A stretch of 58,652 nt of DNA from Opitutaceae bacterium (GTDB lineage Bacteria > Verrucomicrobiota > Verrucomicrobiia > Opitutales > Opitutaceae): assembly GCA_016795565.1 (NCBI GenBank), contig JAEUGW010000043.1:1-58652 (forward strand), written 5' to 3'. Under the pieces are notes generated by a model. It had not been told where the DNA came from. It saw only the letters and a program-made list of their open reading frames with translations, and made no database searches. Below, one piece after another: positions 1 through 7,978 of this stretch. The stretch's first letter is position 1, and each line of letters begins with the position of its first letter. The translations under genes were made by a program, and so were the position numbers.

Positions 1-57
1 CGGTCATAGACCGCCGCTACAGGGCAGGCCATTATTCGGATAGGCTCTCAGCGAAGA
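1..57. repeat. Family C palindromic element, right part (cut by window edge)
   Basis: The window opens inside a dispersed palindromic element. It holds the arm CGGTCATAGACCGCCGCTAC and the outer end ATTCGGATAGGCTCTCAGCG. The same two blocks recur at 7973-8114, 35746-35880, 50231-50366 and, as inner arms only, at 56855-56926. The left half lies outside the window. Confidence 0.85.
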
Positions 58-87
58 TTAGCGGTTAACTGACAGCGGAATTTAGGC

Positions 88-507
88 TCAGTTGTTCGGG
101 ATGTAGCCCGAGCCCTTCGGGTCGAACAGCTTCCTCGCGTAGAACGGCACGTATTGCACGACGCCCAGCACCCCGAGCACGAAGAGGCTGTCGCGGTAGG
201 GCCCGCCGAGGAAGATGCCGAGGAGCCCGCAGCTCTCGGCCAGCGCGAGGCCCACGATGAAGAGCACCAGGGCCCGGTTCGGCTCGGTCGCGCGCGGCAG
301 CACCAGCCAGCGGAGGACGACACTCAGGAACAGCGGCACGAAGCCGACCAGACCCTGCAACGGATTCTCGCGCGAGACGGGCGGCAACGGTTTGCCCTGC
401 GCAAAGCCGAGGTAGATCGCAACCAGGGCGATAAGGATCCAACCCCAGACCACCCACCAGACCAGCAGGCGCGCCTTGATCTTCCGCTCGTCGTAACCGG
501 GCATCAT
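88..507 (-). CDS. Small integral membrane protein, third gene of the TA operon
   Basis: This 139-residue protein is not recognised. It has about four hydrophobic segments: near residues 15-35, 50-70, 80-102 and 106-124. It starts MMPGYDERK with a basic cytoplasmic-looking N-terminus and ends in a short polar tail. Its ATG overlaps the TGA of the upstream PIN toxin gene in an ATGA arrangement, so translation is probably coupled. A membrane protein is not a standard partner of a Phd/PIN module, so it may simply share the transcript. The function is unknown. Confidence 0.7.
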   Translation of the reverse strand: MMPGYDERKIKARLLVWWVVWGWILIALVAIYLGFAQGKPLPPVSRENPLQGLVGFVPLFLSVVLRWLVLPRATEPNRALVLFIVGLALAESCGLLGIFLGGPYRDSLFVLGVLGVVQYVPFYARKLFDPKGSGYIPNN

Positions 508-953
508 GGCTGAATGACTTTCAGGCTGCAGCTCGCCGCCAACCGGGACTGGCGGACATCGTAGGTCACAAAATGCCGCGCCCTCAGCTCGAGCGCCGAG
601 GCGACATGCAGCACGTCGAGCGAGCGGGTTCCGAGCCTCGGCGCATGCTCACGGCTCAATCTTGCGGCCCCGTCCAAAGTTGCCCGCCAGAAAATATCCA
701 CCCAGCCCAAACGGTTTTGCTCCAGGTCGCTTTGCACGTCCCGCATCGCGCCCTCACAGTCAACGGCGCCGTAATCCCCGCGGAATTGCCCCAAGGCGAT
801 GGCGTTGATGAGCTCCGCATAGCCGAACCGCGTGATCGGCACCGCGCCACCCAACCGCATCCGCCAGCGGGCCATGGCCGGTGAGCGCGGGTCGGTCACA
901 TAAAGTGCCCGCAAGGCGCTGGGATCGACATAGACTTCATCAACGGTCGCCAC
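504..953 (-). CDS. PIN-domain toxin, VapC-like
   Basis: This 149-residue protein is a probable PIN-fold ribonuclease toxin. The family's metal-binding acidic residues are visible: an early Asp in VYVDPSAL, a Glu in FGYAELINA near residue 46, a later Asp in SLDVLHVASAL, and a final Asp in FVTYD. PIN toxins of VapBC-type modules cleave RNA and are held inactive by the antitoxin made just upstream. The start overlaps the end of the antitoxin gene by 14 bases and the stop overlaps the start of the membrane gene by 4 bases, consistent with one operon. The RNA target cannot be read from the sequence. Confidence 0.85.
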   Translation of the reverse strand: MATVDEVYVDPSALRALYVTDPRSPAMARWRMRLGGAVPITRFGYAELINAIALGQFRGDYGAVDCEGAMRDVQSDLEQNRLGWVDIFWRATLDGAARLSREHAPRLGTRSLDVLHVASALELRARHFVTYDVRQSRLAASCSLKVIQP

Positions 954-1194
954 GGTTCAAATCGTCGATCGCTCGGGACGCCGCCGCCGAGATCGGCTTG
1001 GGCATCCGCTTGATCAGGCGGGCGTAATAGTCGAACCGCTCCGGCTTCCCCTTTTTCTTCGGCGGCGCGACATATGGCTTGATGACGTAGGCCGCCTGGC
1101 CGCGCTCCGTGACCACGACCTCGCCTTCGCGCTCGATCAAGGCGCGCACCTTGGGGAACTCCGTGCGAAGCTGGCGGACGCTGGCGGTCTTCAT
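940..1194 (-). CDS. Phd/YefM-type antitoxin
   Basis: This 84-residue antitoxin starts MKTASVRQLRTEFPKV, the usual N-terminal DNA-binding opening of the Phd/YefM fold. The C-terminal half (PKKKGKPERFDYYARL and beyond) is charged and would wrap the toxin. An alternative ATG at 1209 adds five residues (MFHHA) and falls inside a perfect palindrome at 1201-1220. I prefer the internal start because the family normally begins at the MK.A...L pattern. Phd/YefM antitoxins commonly repress their own operon by binding palindromes at the promoter, and the adjacent repeat fits that role. Confidence 0.82.
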   Translation of the reverse strand: MKTASVRQLRTEFPKVRALIEREGEVVVTERGQAAYVIKPYVAPPKKKGKPERFDYYARLIKRMPKPISAAASRAIDDLNRGDR

Positions 1195-1200
1195 GGCGTG

Positions 1201-1220
1201 GTGAAACATGGATGTTTCAC
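1201..1220. promoter_or_regulatory. Perfect palindrome at the TA operon start, likely antitoxin operator
   Basis: The arms GTGAAACAT and ATGTTTCAC are exact 9-bp inverted repeats with a GG spacer. They lie directly upstream of the preferred antitoxin start at 1194. Autoregulatory binding is inferred from the position and from how Phd/YefM modules usually work. Confidence 0.6.
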
Positions 1221-1244
1221 CAGCGATGGCAAGCCGCCTCAGCC

Positions 1245-1440
1245 GGAACGATGCAGTAGGGCTCCTTCAGCCACAGATAACCTGCCATCTGAAAACAGGA
1301 GCCCTCCGGCATTGCAATCGAGGTTCCGCTCACCTTTCGGTGCCTGACTGTGGGAGCGAGCTTGCTCGCGACCTCGCCCAAAAAGCCGCGAGCAAGCTCG
1401 CTCCCACATTTCCCGACTGCATCGTTCCGCCTCAGGCCAA
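1245..1440. repeat. Nested palindromic repeat, copy 1
   Basis: Outer arms GGAACGATGCAGT (1245-1257) and ACTGCATCGTTCC (1416-1428) are exact inverted repeats. Inside them, 1349-1370 and 1387-1408 form a perfect 22-bp hairpin stem around a 16-base loop. The block from about 1310 to 1440 recurs at about 27100-27230 with point changes. The rest of the gap 1221-1592 shows no credible gene; open frames across it are by-products of these GC-rich palindromes. Confidence 0.8.
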
Positions 1441-1459
1441 CAGCCCTTTGCGCTTGGAC

Positions 1460-1535
1460 TGTCATTGCGAGGAGCCTGGCGACGAAGCAATCCACCTGCA
1501 TCGCCACGGCGCGCTGCGCGCACCTCGCGATGACA
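1460..1535. repeat. Family B palindromic element
   Basis: The ends TGTCATTGCGAGGAG and CCTCGCGATGACA form an imperfect inverted repeat. Related copies lie at 33130-33215 and 35615-35717. It sits in non-coding DNA between convergent and operon ends. Confidence 0.8.
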
Positions 1536-1592
1536 ATAGCCGAGAGGCTCGCGGCGTTTGGCATCAGGCCTCGCCCGGACCATCCCGCCGCA

Positions 1593-2459
1593 TCATGCCC
1601 CGATCGGGTGCCAGGTGGTCTTGAACTCGAGGTGGTCGCGGAGCTCGTAGAGGCTCTGCGCCTGGTCGGAGAACCAGTCCACCGGCTCCTCGGCCTGGGC
1701 GAGCTTCACGCGCTTCACGCTGTCGGCCGCGCCGAGCTTGAGGGCCTTGCGCTCCTCGGCGTTGGCCACGCCGGCGATGGCGCGGAGGTGCGTGTGGGTA
1801 GCGAAGGTCGGCACCAGCTCCTTGCGGTAGCCGGTGAGCAGGTTGACCACGCCGCCGGGCAGGTCGCTCGTGGCCAGCATCTCGCCGAGCACGATGGCCG
1901 GATAGGGCTGCGCCGTGGAGGCCAGCGCGACGACGGTGTTGCCGCTCGTGATGGCCGGGGCGATGAGCGACACGAGCGCCAGCAACGGCGCCTCCTCGGG
2001 CGCGAGCAGGCCGATGATGCCCATGGGCTCGGTGACGGTGAAGTTGAAGTGCGGCGAGGCGACGGGGTTCACGTTGCCGAGCACCTGCTCGTATTTGTCG
2101 GCCCAGCCGGCGTAGTAGATGAGGCGGTCGATCGTGGCGGTGATTTCCTTCGCGGCGGCGGCTTTCGACGCGCCGCCGACGGCGAGGGCGTCGGCGAGGT
2201 CGGCCTTGCGCGCCTCAAGCATCTCGGCGAGGCGGTAGAGGATCTGGCCGCGGTTGTAGGGCGTGCGCTTCGCCCAACCGGGGCCGGCCTTCGCGGCGGC
2301 CTCGACGGCGTTGCGGACGTCCTTGCGGGTGCACTGCGGGATGTTGGCGAAGAAGTTGCCGGCGGCATCCTTGAGCGGGTAGGTGCGCGCGCTCTCGGAG
2401 CGGATGAACGCGCCGCCGACGTAAACCTTGGGCGTCTTGGTGATGGGGAGTCGGGTCAT
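1593..2459 (-). CDS. Truncated, catalytically dead aldehyde dehydrogenase-like protein
   Basis: This 288-residue protein matches the N-terminal, NAD-binding part of aldehyde dehydrogenases (KVYVGGAFIRSESARTY, then the region around residues 150-210 ending SGNTVVALAS). Normal enzymes have about 480-500 residues. The general-base segment (LELGG) and the catalytic Cys motif are both absent, and the chain ends in a short conserved-looking EFKTTWHPIGA tail. In the ALDH16 family a full domain is followed by a second domain lacking the catalytic Cys. The complete enzyme lies at 4310-5821 on the same strand, so this may be the detached second domain. The start MTRLPITK at 2459 is preferred over an upstream ATG at 2507 that would add a basic, low-complexity leader. 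Confidence 0.75.
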   Translation of the reverse strand: MTRLPITKTPKVYVGGAFIRSESARTYPLKDAAGNFFANIPQCTRKDVRNAVEAAAKAGPGWAKRTPYNRGQILYRLAEMLEARKADLADALAVGGASKAAAAKEITATIDRLIYYAGWADKYEQVLGNVNPVASPHFNFTVTEPMGIIGLLAPEEAPLLALVSLIAPAITSGNTVVALASTAQPYPAIVLGEMLATSDLPGGVVNLLTGYRKELVPTFATHTHLRAIAGVANAEERKALKLGAADSVKRVKLAQAEEPVDWFSDQAQSLYELRDHLEFKTTWHPIGA

Positions 2460-2590
2460 GGGATTGATCGTTCTCGTTCTCGTTCTCTTTCTCCCAATCG
2501 TTCTCACGCGGCGCTCTCTCGGAACAGGGGAGAACGATTCAGATTACGATTAAGCGAATGATTTCAGGATGGGCGGGATCGGGTTGAGCG

Positions 2591-3934
2591 TCAGGCGGCC
2601 GGCGTCTCGTCCTGCAGGTAGGTCTTCTCCGTGTAGCGGCGGGCGAAGAACACGAAGACGACCGAGGCGAGCATCGCGAGGGCGGTGAAGAACAGGTAGT
2701 AGTTCGCGCCCTCCAGCCGGAGGTTCAGCCGGGAGATCGCGAAGTTGACCGCCGCCGTGACGAGGTTGCCGGCGGAGATGGAGAGCAGGTAGAGCGACAT
2801 GATGACGGACTTCATGCGCTTGGGCGCCTGGGTGTAGGCGAATTCCAGCGAGGTGATCGACACCATGATCTCCGCCGCGGTGAGCAGCGCGTAGGCCGGC
2901 AGCTGCCAGCCGATGTTGGGCTGCTGGCCGGCGGTGATGAGCGACTCGATCCAGGCGCTGATGATGAACGACACGCCGGAGACAAAGATGCCGAGGCCGA
3001 TCTTGCGCAGCGGGGTCAGCGGGAAGACGCGGTTGATCGCCGGGTAGATCACATACTGGAACAGGGGGATGAAGAGCAGCACCATGATGGCGTTCACCGC
3101 CTGGATCTGGGAGGACAGCCAGGTGATGCCCGCGAAATGCAGGTTCATCCGCTCCCCCTGCAGCACCCAGCGCCCGCCGCTCTGGTCCCACAGCGACCAG
3201 AAGATGGCCACGAAGGAGAAGATGATGGCGAGCCGCCCGATGGCGGCCCAGTCCTCGCGGCTGTAATTGGTCGGCAGCGTGGATTTGCCCGCCGGCGGGA
3301 TGTGCACGAACTTGCGGCGGCCGGCCCAGAAAATCACCGTCGCGAGCAGCATGAGGATGCCGGGCACGCCGAAGGCGAGGTTGGGGCTGTAATGCTTGAG
3401 CAGCCACGGGATGAGCAGGATGGAGAAGAAGGAGCCGAAATTGACCGAGAAGTAGAACCACCCGAAGGCGCGCGACAGCAGGTGCTGGTTGGACTGGCCG
3501 AACTGGTCGCCGACATTCGCCGAGACACAGGGCTTGATGCCTCCCGCCCCGAGCGCGATGAGCGTCAGGCCGATGCCGAGACCGGCCCGCGTGTCATCCA
3601 GCGCGAGCGCCAGGTGCCCGCCGCAATAGACGATCGAGAGCCAGAAGATCGTGCGGTATTTGCCGAGGAACGCATCCGCCAGGATGGCGCCAAACACCGG
3701 GAAGAAATAATTCGACGCCAGGAACAGGTGGAACCAGGTGCTGGCCTCGGCCTCGCTCATGGTGGCCAGGGCCCCGGAGGAATCGCGCAGGTATTGCGTC
3801 ATGAACACGACGAGGATCGCGCGCATGCCGTAGAAGCTGAAGCGCTCGGCGGCCTCGTTGCCGATGATGTAGGGGATGCCCGGGGGCATCGTGGTCATCT
3901 TGAGCGGGGCGGTGAGGTAGGGGGTGGTGGCCAT
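2591..3934 (-). CDS. POT family proton-coupled oligopeptide transporter
   Basis: This 447-residue membrane protein carries the POT/PTR signature EAAERFSFYGMRA near residues 28-40, the ExxER proton-coupling motif of helix 1, and about 12-14 hydrophobic helices. Members import di- and tripeptides with protons across the inner membrane. It lies between the zinc-ribbon gene and the dehydrogenase-like gene, all on the minus strand. Its start is separated from the upstream stop by a run of nine identical bases, with no Shine-Dalgarno sequence, so reinitiation is possible. Internal ATGs at residues 13 and 16 are alternative starts. The substrate cannot be deduced. Confidence 0.9.
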   Translation of the reverse strand: MATTPYLTAPLKMTTMPPGIPYIIGNEAAERFSFYGMRAILVVFMTQYLRDSSGALATMSEAEASTWFHLFLASNYFFPVFGAILADAFLGKYRTIFWLSIVYCGGHLALALDDTRAGLGIGLTLIALGAGGIKPCVSANVGDQFGQSNQHLLSRAFGWFYFSVNFGSFFSILLIPWLLKHYSPNLAFGVPGILMLLATVIFWAGRRKFVHIPPAGKSTLPTNYSREDWAAIGRLAIIFSFVAIFWSLWDQSGGRWVLQGERMNLHFAGITWLSSQIQAVNAIMVLLFIPLFQYVIYPAINRVFPLTPLRKIGLGIFVSGVSFIISAWIESLITAGQQPNIGWQLPAYALLTAAEIMVSITSLEFAYTQAPKRMKSVIMSLYLLSISAGNLVTAAVNFAISRLNLRLEGANYYLFFTALAMLASVVFVFFARRYTEKTYLQDETPAA

Positions 3935-3943
3935 GGGGGGGGG

Positions 3944-4210
3944 TTAACGGAAAATGAGCGTGAGGATCAGCAGGACCAGCAGGCCGACGGCGACGACCAA
4001 CCAGAGCCCGCGGCCGTGTTTTTGGCGCGCGGCGCGCTCGGTGTGCTCGTCGGCAAAGGCCTCGTCGGGCAGGTCGAGGCCGTCGTGGCGCGTGGCGTCC
4101 TCGTCCCAGCCGGTGCGCTCGTCGGCCCCGCAACCCGGGCAGGCCGCCGCACCGCGCGGGACTTCCTCGCCGCAGACGGGGCATTCGGCCGGTGGAATTG
4201 AGAAAGCCAC
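3944..4210 (-). CDS. Zinc-ribbon single-pass membrane protein
   Basis: This 88-residue protein has an N-terminal double CxxC zinc ribbon (CPVCG near residue 10, CPGCG near residue 24), an acidic linker, and a C-terminal membrane helix (about residues 68-87, LVVAVGLLVLLILTLIF). It should sit in the membrane with the ribbon in the cytoplasm. It ends nine bases before the POT transporter and is probably cotranscribed. Small zinc-ribbon membrane proteins of this kind have no assigned general role. Confidence 0.75.
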   Translation of the reverse strand: MAFSIPPAECPVCGEEVPRGAAACPGCGADERTGWDEDATRHDGLDLPDEAFADEHTERAARQKHGRGLWLVVAVGLLVLLILTLIFR

Positions 4211-4309
4211 GGATTGAATGTGGAAATCAGGAAATCAGGAGAAAAATTCCTGCCATCTTGTTCCTGCTTTCCTGAGTTCCACATTGTTTGCTGTTCAAAA
4301 TTTTCCGGT

Positions 4310-5821
4310 TCACGCCAGCTTGCAGTAGTCGAGCAGGCCCTGGCGGCCGCCCTCGCGGCCGAAGCCGGACTCCTTGTAGCCGCCGAAGGGCGACGCGGGA
4401 TCGAACTTGTTGTAGGTGTTGGCCCAGACCACGCCGGCCTTCAGCTCGGTGGACATCTTGAGGATGCGCGAACCCTTGTCGGTCCACACGCCGGCGCTGA
4501 GGCCGTAGGCGGTGTTGTTGGCCTTCTCGACCGCCTCCTCGAGCGTGCGGAAGGTCAGCACGCTGAGCACGGGGCCGAAGATCTCCTCGCGGGCGATGCG
4601 GTGGCTCATCGAGACGCCCGAGAAGATCGTCGGGCGGAAATAGTAGCCCTTGCTCGGCAGCTTGCAGGCGGGCTGGAACATCGTCGCGCCCTCCTTCACG
4701 CCGGTGGCGACGAGGCGCTCGATGGTGCCGAGCTGCTCCTTCGAGTTGATGGCGCCGATGTCAGTGTTCTTGTCGAGCGGGTCGCCGATGCGCAGCACCT
4801 TGACGCGGTTCTTGAGCTTGGCCAGGACCTCGGCGGCGACGGGCTCGTGGACGAGCAGGCGCGAACCGGCGCAGCAGACGTGGCCCTGGTTGAAGAAGAT
4901 GCCGTTGACGATGCCCTCGACGGCCTGGTCGATCGGCGCGTCGTCGAACACGATGTTCGCCGCCTTGCCGCCGAGCTCCAGGGTCATCTTCTTGTCGGTG
5001 CCGGCGAGCGAGCGCATGATGATCTTACCCACCTCGGTCGAACCGGTGAACGCCACCTTCGCCGCCACCGGGTGCGTCATGATCGCCGCGCCGGTGTCGC
5101 CGAAGCCGGTGACGATGTTGACCACGCCCGGCGGGAGGCCGGCGTCCTGGAAGATCTCGGCCAGCTTCAGCGCGGTGATGCTGGTCGTCTCGGCCGGCTT
5201 GATGACGACGGTGTTGCCCATCGCCAGCGCGGGGGCGAGCTTCCACGCCAGCATCAGCAGCGGGAAATTCCACGGGATGACCTGGCCCACGACGCCGAGC
5301 GGCGCGACCTTCCGGCCCGGAGCCACGTAGTCGAGCTTGTCGGCCCAGCCGGCGTGGTAGAAGAAATGCGCCGCGGCCATCGGCACGTCGAAGTCGCGCG
5401 ACTCCTTGATGGCCTTGCCGCCGTCCATCGTCTCGGCGACGGCGAACTCGCGGGCGCGGTCCTGCAGCAGGCGGGCGATGCGGTAGATGTATTTGGCGCG
5501 CTCGCGGCCGGGCATCCGGCCCCAGGTGGTGTCGAAGGCCTTCCGCGCGGCGGCGTAGGCGGCGTCCACGTCGGCGGCGCTGCCGTGGGCGAGCTCGGCG
5601 AGCTTCGCCTCGTTGGCCGGGTTGATGGAGTCGAAATACTTGCCCGAGGCCGGCGCGGTGAACCGGCCGCCGATGAAGTGGTCGTAGCGGGCCTTGAGCC
5701 TCGGGTCGGCGGTCTCGGGCGAGGGATCATATTCCCAGAGGTCGCCGAAGATGAGCTCGGGCGCGGGGCGGCCGGCGGAGCGGGCCGCGGGGCGTTTCTT
5801 TTCAGAAGTGACGGTGGGCAT
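4310..5821 (-). CDS. NAD-dependent aldehyde dehydrogenase (ALDH16-like first domain)
   Basis: This 503-residue enzyme of usual full length oxidises an aldehyde to an acid. Visible catalytic features are PWNF with Asn184, the LELGG general base with Glu282, and the nucleophile Cys316 in the GHVCCAG motif, followed by EEIFGPVLSV and a C-terminal FGGYKESGFGREGG block. It starts MPTVTSEKK. It lies on the same strand between the deoxyribose-phosphate aldolase gene and the truncated dehydrogenase-like gene. DeoC releases acetaldehyde, so this enzyme could oxidise that product to acetate, but the true substrate is not shown by the sequence. Confidence 0.93.
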   Translation of the reverse strand: MPTVTSEKKRPAARSAGRPAPELIFGDLWEYDPSPETADPRLKARYDHFIGGRFTAPASGKYFDSINPANEAKLAELAHGSAADVDAAYAAARKAFDTTWGRMPGRERAKYIYRIARLLQDRAREFAVAETMDGGKAIKESRDFDVPMAAAHFFYHAGWADKLDYVAPGRKVAPLGVVGQVIPWNFPLLMLAWKLAPALAMGNTVVIKPAETTSITALKLAEIFQDAGLPPGVVNIVTGFGDTGAAIMTHPVAAKVAFTGSTEVGKIIMRSLAGTDKKMTLELGGKAANIVFDDAPIDQAVEGIVNGIFFNQGHVCCAGSRLLVHEPVAAEVLAKLKNRVKVLRIGDPLDKNTDIGAINSKEQLGTIERLVATGVKEGATMFQPACKLPSKGYYFRPTIFSGVSMSHRIAREEIFGPVLSVLTFRTLEEAVEKANNTAYGLSAGVWTDKGSRILKMSTELKAGVVWANTYNKFDPASPFGGYKESGFGREGGRQGLLDYCKLA

Positions 5822-5900
5822 TTTGGCAGCGTGTTATTCTGGGACTGGACAGCAAGCCGCGAGGCTTGCGTGGGACTCGCCGATGAACATTCCAAGGCAT

Positions 5901-6065
5901 TGTCATGCTGAGCGCAGCGAAGCATCCATCACGATATCCGCCGGCGGTTGTGCCGATGGATTCTTCACTTCGTTCAGAATGACAAACAAGGGAGTTCATT
6001 GGCAGCGCAGGAAGAATCCAGTGGCGGTCGTGAACGCGGATCCTTCGCTTCGCTCAGGATGACAC
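5901..6065. repeat. Two family A palindromic elements in tandem
   Basis: Copy one (5901-5984) runs from TGTCATGCTGAGCGCAGCGA to CGTTCAGAATGACA. A second, damaged copy (6001-6065) ends CGCTTCGCTCAGGATGACA. Related elements lie at 24343-24430 and 30771-30854. A short hairpin with arms GCAAGCC and GGCTTGC lies just before them at 5852-5869. No gene is credible between 5822 and 6081. Confidence 0.82.
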
Positions 6066-6081
6066 AATCATGGGTTGAAAG

Positions 6082-7020
6082 TTAATAGCTCTCGGCGGCT
6101 TCGCTGAAGTAATACGGGGCCTGGTAGGCGCCGGTGCGCTCCTTCGCGATCTGGCGGAGCAGGTCGTTGAGCAGCGAGGAGGCGCCGAAGCGGTAGCGCG
6201 TGTTGTTGAGCCACTCGTCGCCGAGCGTCTCCTTGACGGCGATGAGGAACTGCAGGGCCTGCTTCGCCGTGCGGATGCCGCCGGCGGGCTTCATCGCGAT
6301 GGGCGTGTCGGTGTCGAGGTAGTAGTCGCGGATGGCCTCGAGCATCACCTGGTTGTTGCCGAGCGTGGCGTTGAGCGTGGTCTTGCCCGTGCTGGTCTTG
6401 ATGAAGTCGTTCGGCCGCAGCACGCGCATGGCCAGGAAGGACGCGGCGCGGATGTTGTCGTAGGTCTCGAGCTCGCTGACCTCGAGGATGACCTTGAGCG
6501 TCGCCTCGCCGCAGGCCTCGACGACGGCAGCGACCTCGTCCTGCACGAGTTGGAACTCGCCCGCGAGGAACGCCCCGCGGTTGATGACCATGTCGATCTC
6601 GTCGGCACCGTCGCCCACCGCCGCCTTCACCTCGGCGAGCCGCGTGCGCAGCGGGGCCTGGCCGGACGGAAAGGCCGTGGCGACCGACGCGATGCGCACC
6701 GGCGTGTCCTCGCCGAGCGCGCGGCGGGCGTGCCTGACCATCGAGGGATACACGCAGACGGCGGCGACGGTCGGGACATCGGGATCGTCCGAGGGGCTGA
6801 GCGCCTTCCGGCAGAGGGACTCGACCTTGCCGGGGGTGTCCTTGCCCTCGAGGGTGGTGAGATCGACCATCGAGGCGGCCAGCTTCAGGCCGAAGAGCTT
6901 CGAGCCCTTCTTGATGCTGCGCGTGGTGTATTTGGCGACGCGCTCCTCGATGCCAACTTGATCGACCGTGCCGATTTCATTGAACAATCGCCGGAAAGCG
7001 GCATGAGCAGTGCCTGTCAT
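6082..7020 (-). CDS. deoC: Deoxyribose-phosphate aldolase
   Basis: This 312-residue class I aldolase cleaves 2-deoxyribose-5-phosphate into glyceraldehyde-3-phosphate and acetaldehyde. The Schiff-base lysine is Lys208 in DFIKTSTGK, the second key lysine is in MKPAGGIR (Lys244), and GADEIDMVIN lies at 138-147. The length and the DLTTLEGKD opening resemble the longer eukaryotic-type DERA rather than the 250-residue bacterial form. The ATG at 7020 (MTGTAH) shares two bases with the divergent start at 7019. An upstream ATG at 7044 would overlap the neighbour further. It pairs with the aldehyde dehydrogenase downstream in deoxynucleoside catabolism. Confidence 0.95.
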   Translation of the reverse strand: MTGTAHAAFRRLFNEIGTVDQVGIEERVAKYTTRSIKKGSKLFGLKLAASMVDLTTLEGKDTPGKVESLCRKALSPSDDPDVPTVAAVCVYPSMVRHARRALGEDTPVRIASVATAFPSGQAPLRTRLAEVKAAVGDGADEIDMVINRGAFLAGEFQLVQDEVAAVVEACGEATLKVILEVSELETYDNIRAASFLAMRVLRPNDFIKTSTGKTTLNATLGNNQVMLEAIRDYYLDTDTPIAMKPAGGIRTAKQALQFLIAVKETLGDEWLNNTRYRFGASSLLNDLLRQIAKERTGAYQAPYYFSEAAESY

Positions 7021-7978
7021 GGTTCGCGCACTATCCGGCTTCACCCTCCTGAAAACAACGCCAAAGTCGGCTTTCGCCGCCCTGCTCGCGCTCGCGGCGC
7101 TCCTGCCCGCCCGGGCCCAGCCCGCCCCCGACTACGCCGGGCCCGTCGCCGCCGCCCAGCTGGCCGAGCCGCGAAACGAGGAGACCAGCGGCCTCGCCGT
7201 GTCGCACCGCACCCCGGGGCTGCTCTGGACGCACAACGACAGCGGCGGCGAACCGGTGCTCTTCGCGCTCAACGCCGACGGCTCGTCGCGCGGCCGCATC
7301 CGCGTCGAGGGTGTCACGAACTACGACTGGGAGGAGATGGCCTCCTTCGAGCTCGACGGCAAGGCGTGGCTGCTCGCCGCCGACCTCGGCGACAATTTCG
7401 GCCGCCGCTCCGCCTGCGTGCTGCACCTCATCGCCGAGCCCGACGCCGCCGCGCTGTCGCCCGACCGCGAGCTGCGCCTGCGCCCCGACTATTCCATCCC
7501 CTTCATCTATGAGGACGGTGCCCGCGACGCCGAGGCGCTCGCCGTGGACGTGAAGGAGCGCGCCATCTACATCCTCTCCAAGCGCGAGGACACGCCGCGC
7601 CTCTACCGCCTGCCCCTCGCGCCCGCCACGGCGCAGCAGCCCGCGGCAGCGCGGTTTGTCGGCCTCGTGCCCCACCTCCCCCAGCCCACCGCGCTGCAAC
7701 GCCTCATCCAGCGCCCCACGCAAGGCTACCTCGGCTGGCCCACGGCACTGGATTTCTCCCCCGACGGCACGCTGGCCCTCGTGCTCGTTTACCACCAGCC
7801 CCTGCTCTATCCCCGCCACCCCGGCGAAAGCTGGGCCGCCGCCCTCGCCCGCGAGCCCGTGAAACTCACCCCGCACGACCTCCCCCAAGCCGAGGCCGCG
7901 TGCTTCTCGCCCGACGGCCGCGCCCTCTACATCGCCTCCGAGAAGACGATGCAGCTCTTGCGCTACGACCGCCGCTGA
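7019..7978 (+). CDS. Exported beta-propeller-like protein of unknown function
   Basis: This 319-residue protein starts MVRALSGFTLLKTTPKSAF with an Ala-rich hydrophobic stretch and a likely signal cleavage after LLPARA. The mature part has repeated blade-like motifs (SGLAVSHRTPGLLWTHNDSG, WEEMASFELDGKAWLLAADLGDN, ALDFSPDGTLALVLVY, ACFSPDGRALYIAS), as in periplasmic six- or seven-bladed propellers. No catalytic motif is recognised. Its start overlaps the divergent deoC start by two bases, so one of the two starts is probably further in. The stop codon lies at the edge of a family C repeat. Confidence 0.75.
   Translation: MVRALSGFTLLKTTPKSAFAALLALAALLPARAQPAPDYAGPVAAAQLAEPRNEETSGLAVSHRTPGLLWTHNDSGGEPVLFALNADGSSRGRIRVEGVTNYDWEEMASFELDGKAWLLAADLGDNFGRRSACVLHLIAEPDAAALSPDRELRLRPDYSIPFIYEDGARDAEALAVDVKERAIYILSKREDTPRLYRLPLAPATAQQPAAARFVGLVPHLPQPTALQRLIQRPTQGYLGWPTALDFSPDGTLALVLVYHQPLLYPRHPGESWAAALAREPVKLTPHDLPQAEAACFSPDGRALYIASEKTMQLLRYDRR

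Noticed and set aside
1350..2561. A 403-residue plus-strand frame
   Set aside because: It is Gly/Arg/Val-rich, opposite the dehydrogenase-like gene, and starts in a repeat.
5823..6007. TTGGCAGCG as a target duplication around the family A pair
   Set aside because: The second copy is probably a degraded part of the repeat itself, so the match of nine bases does not prove insertion.
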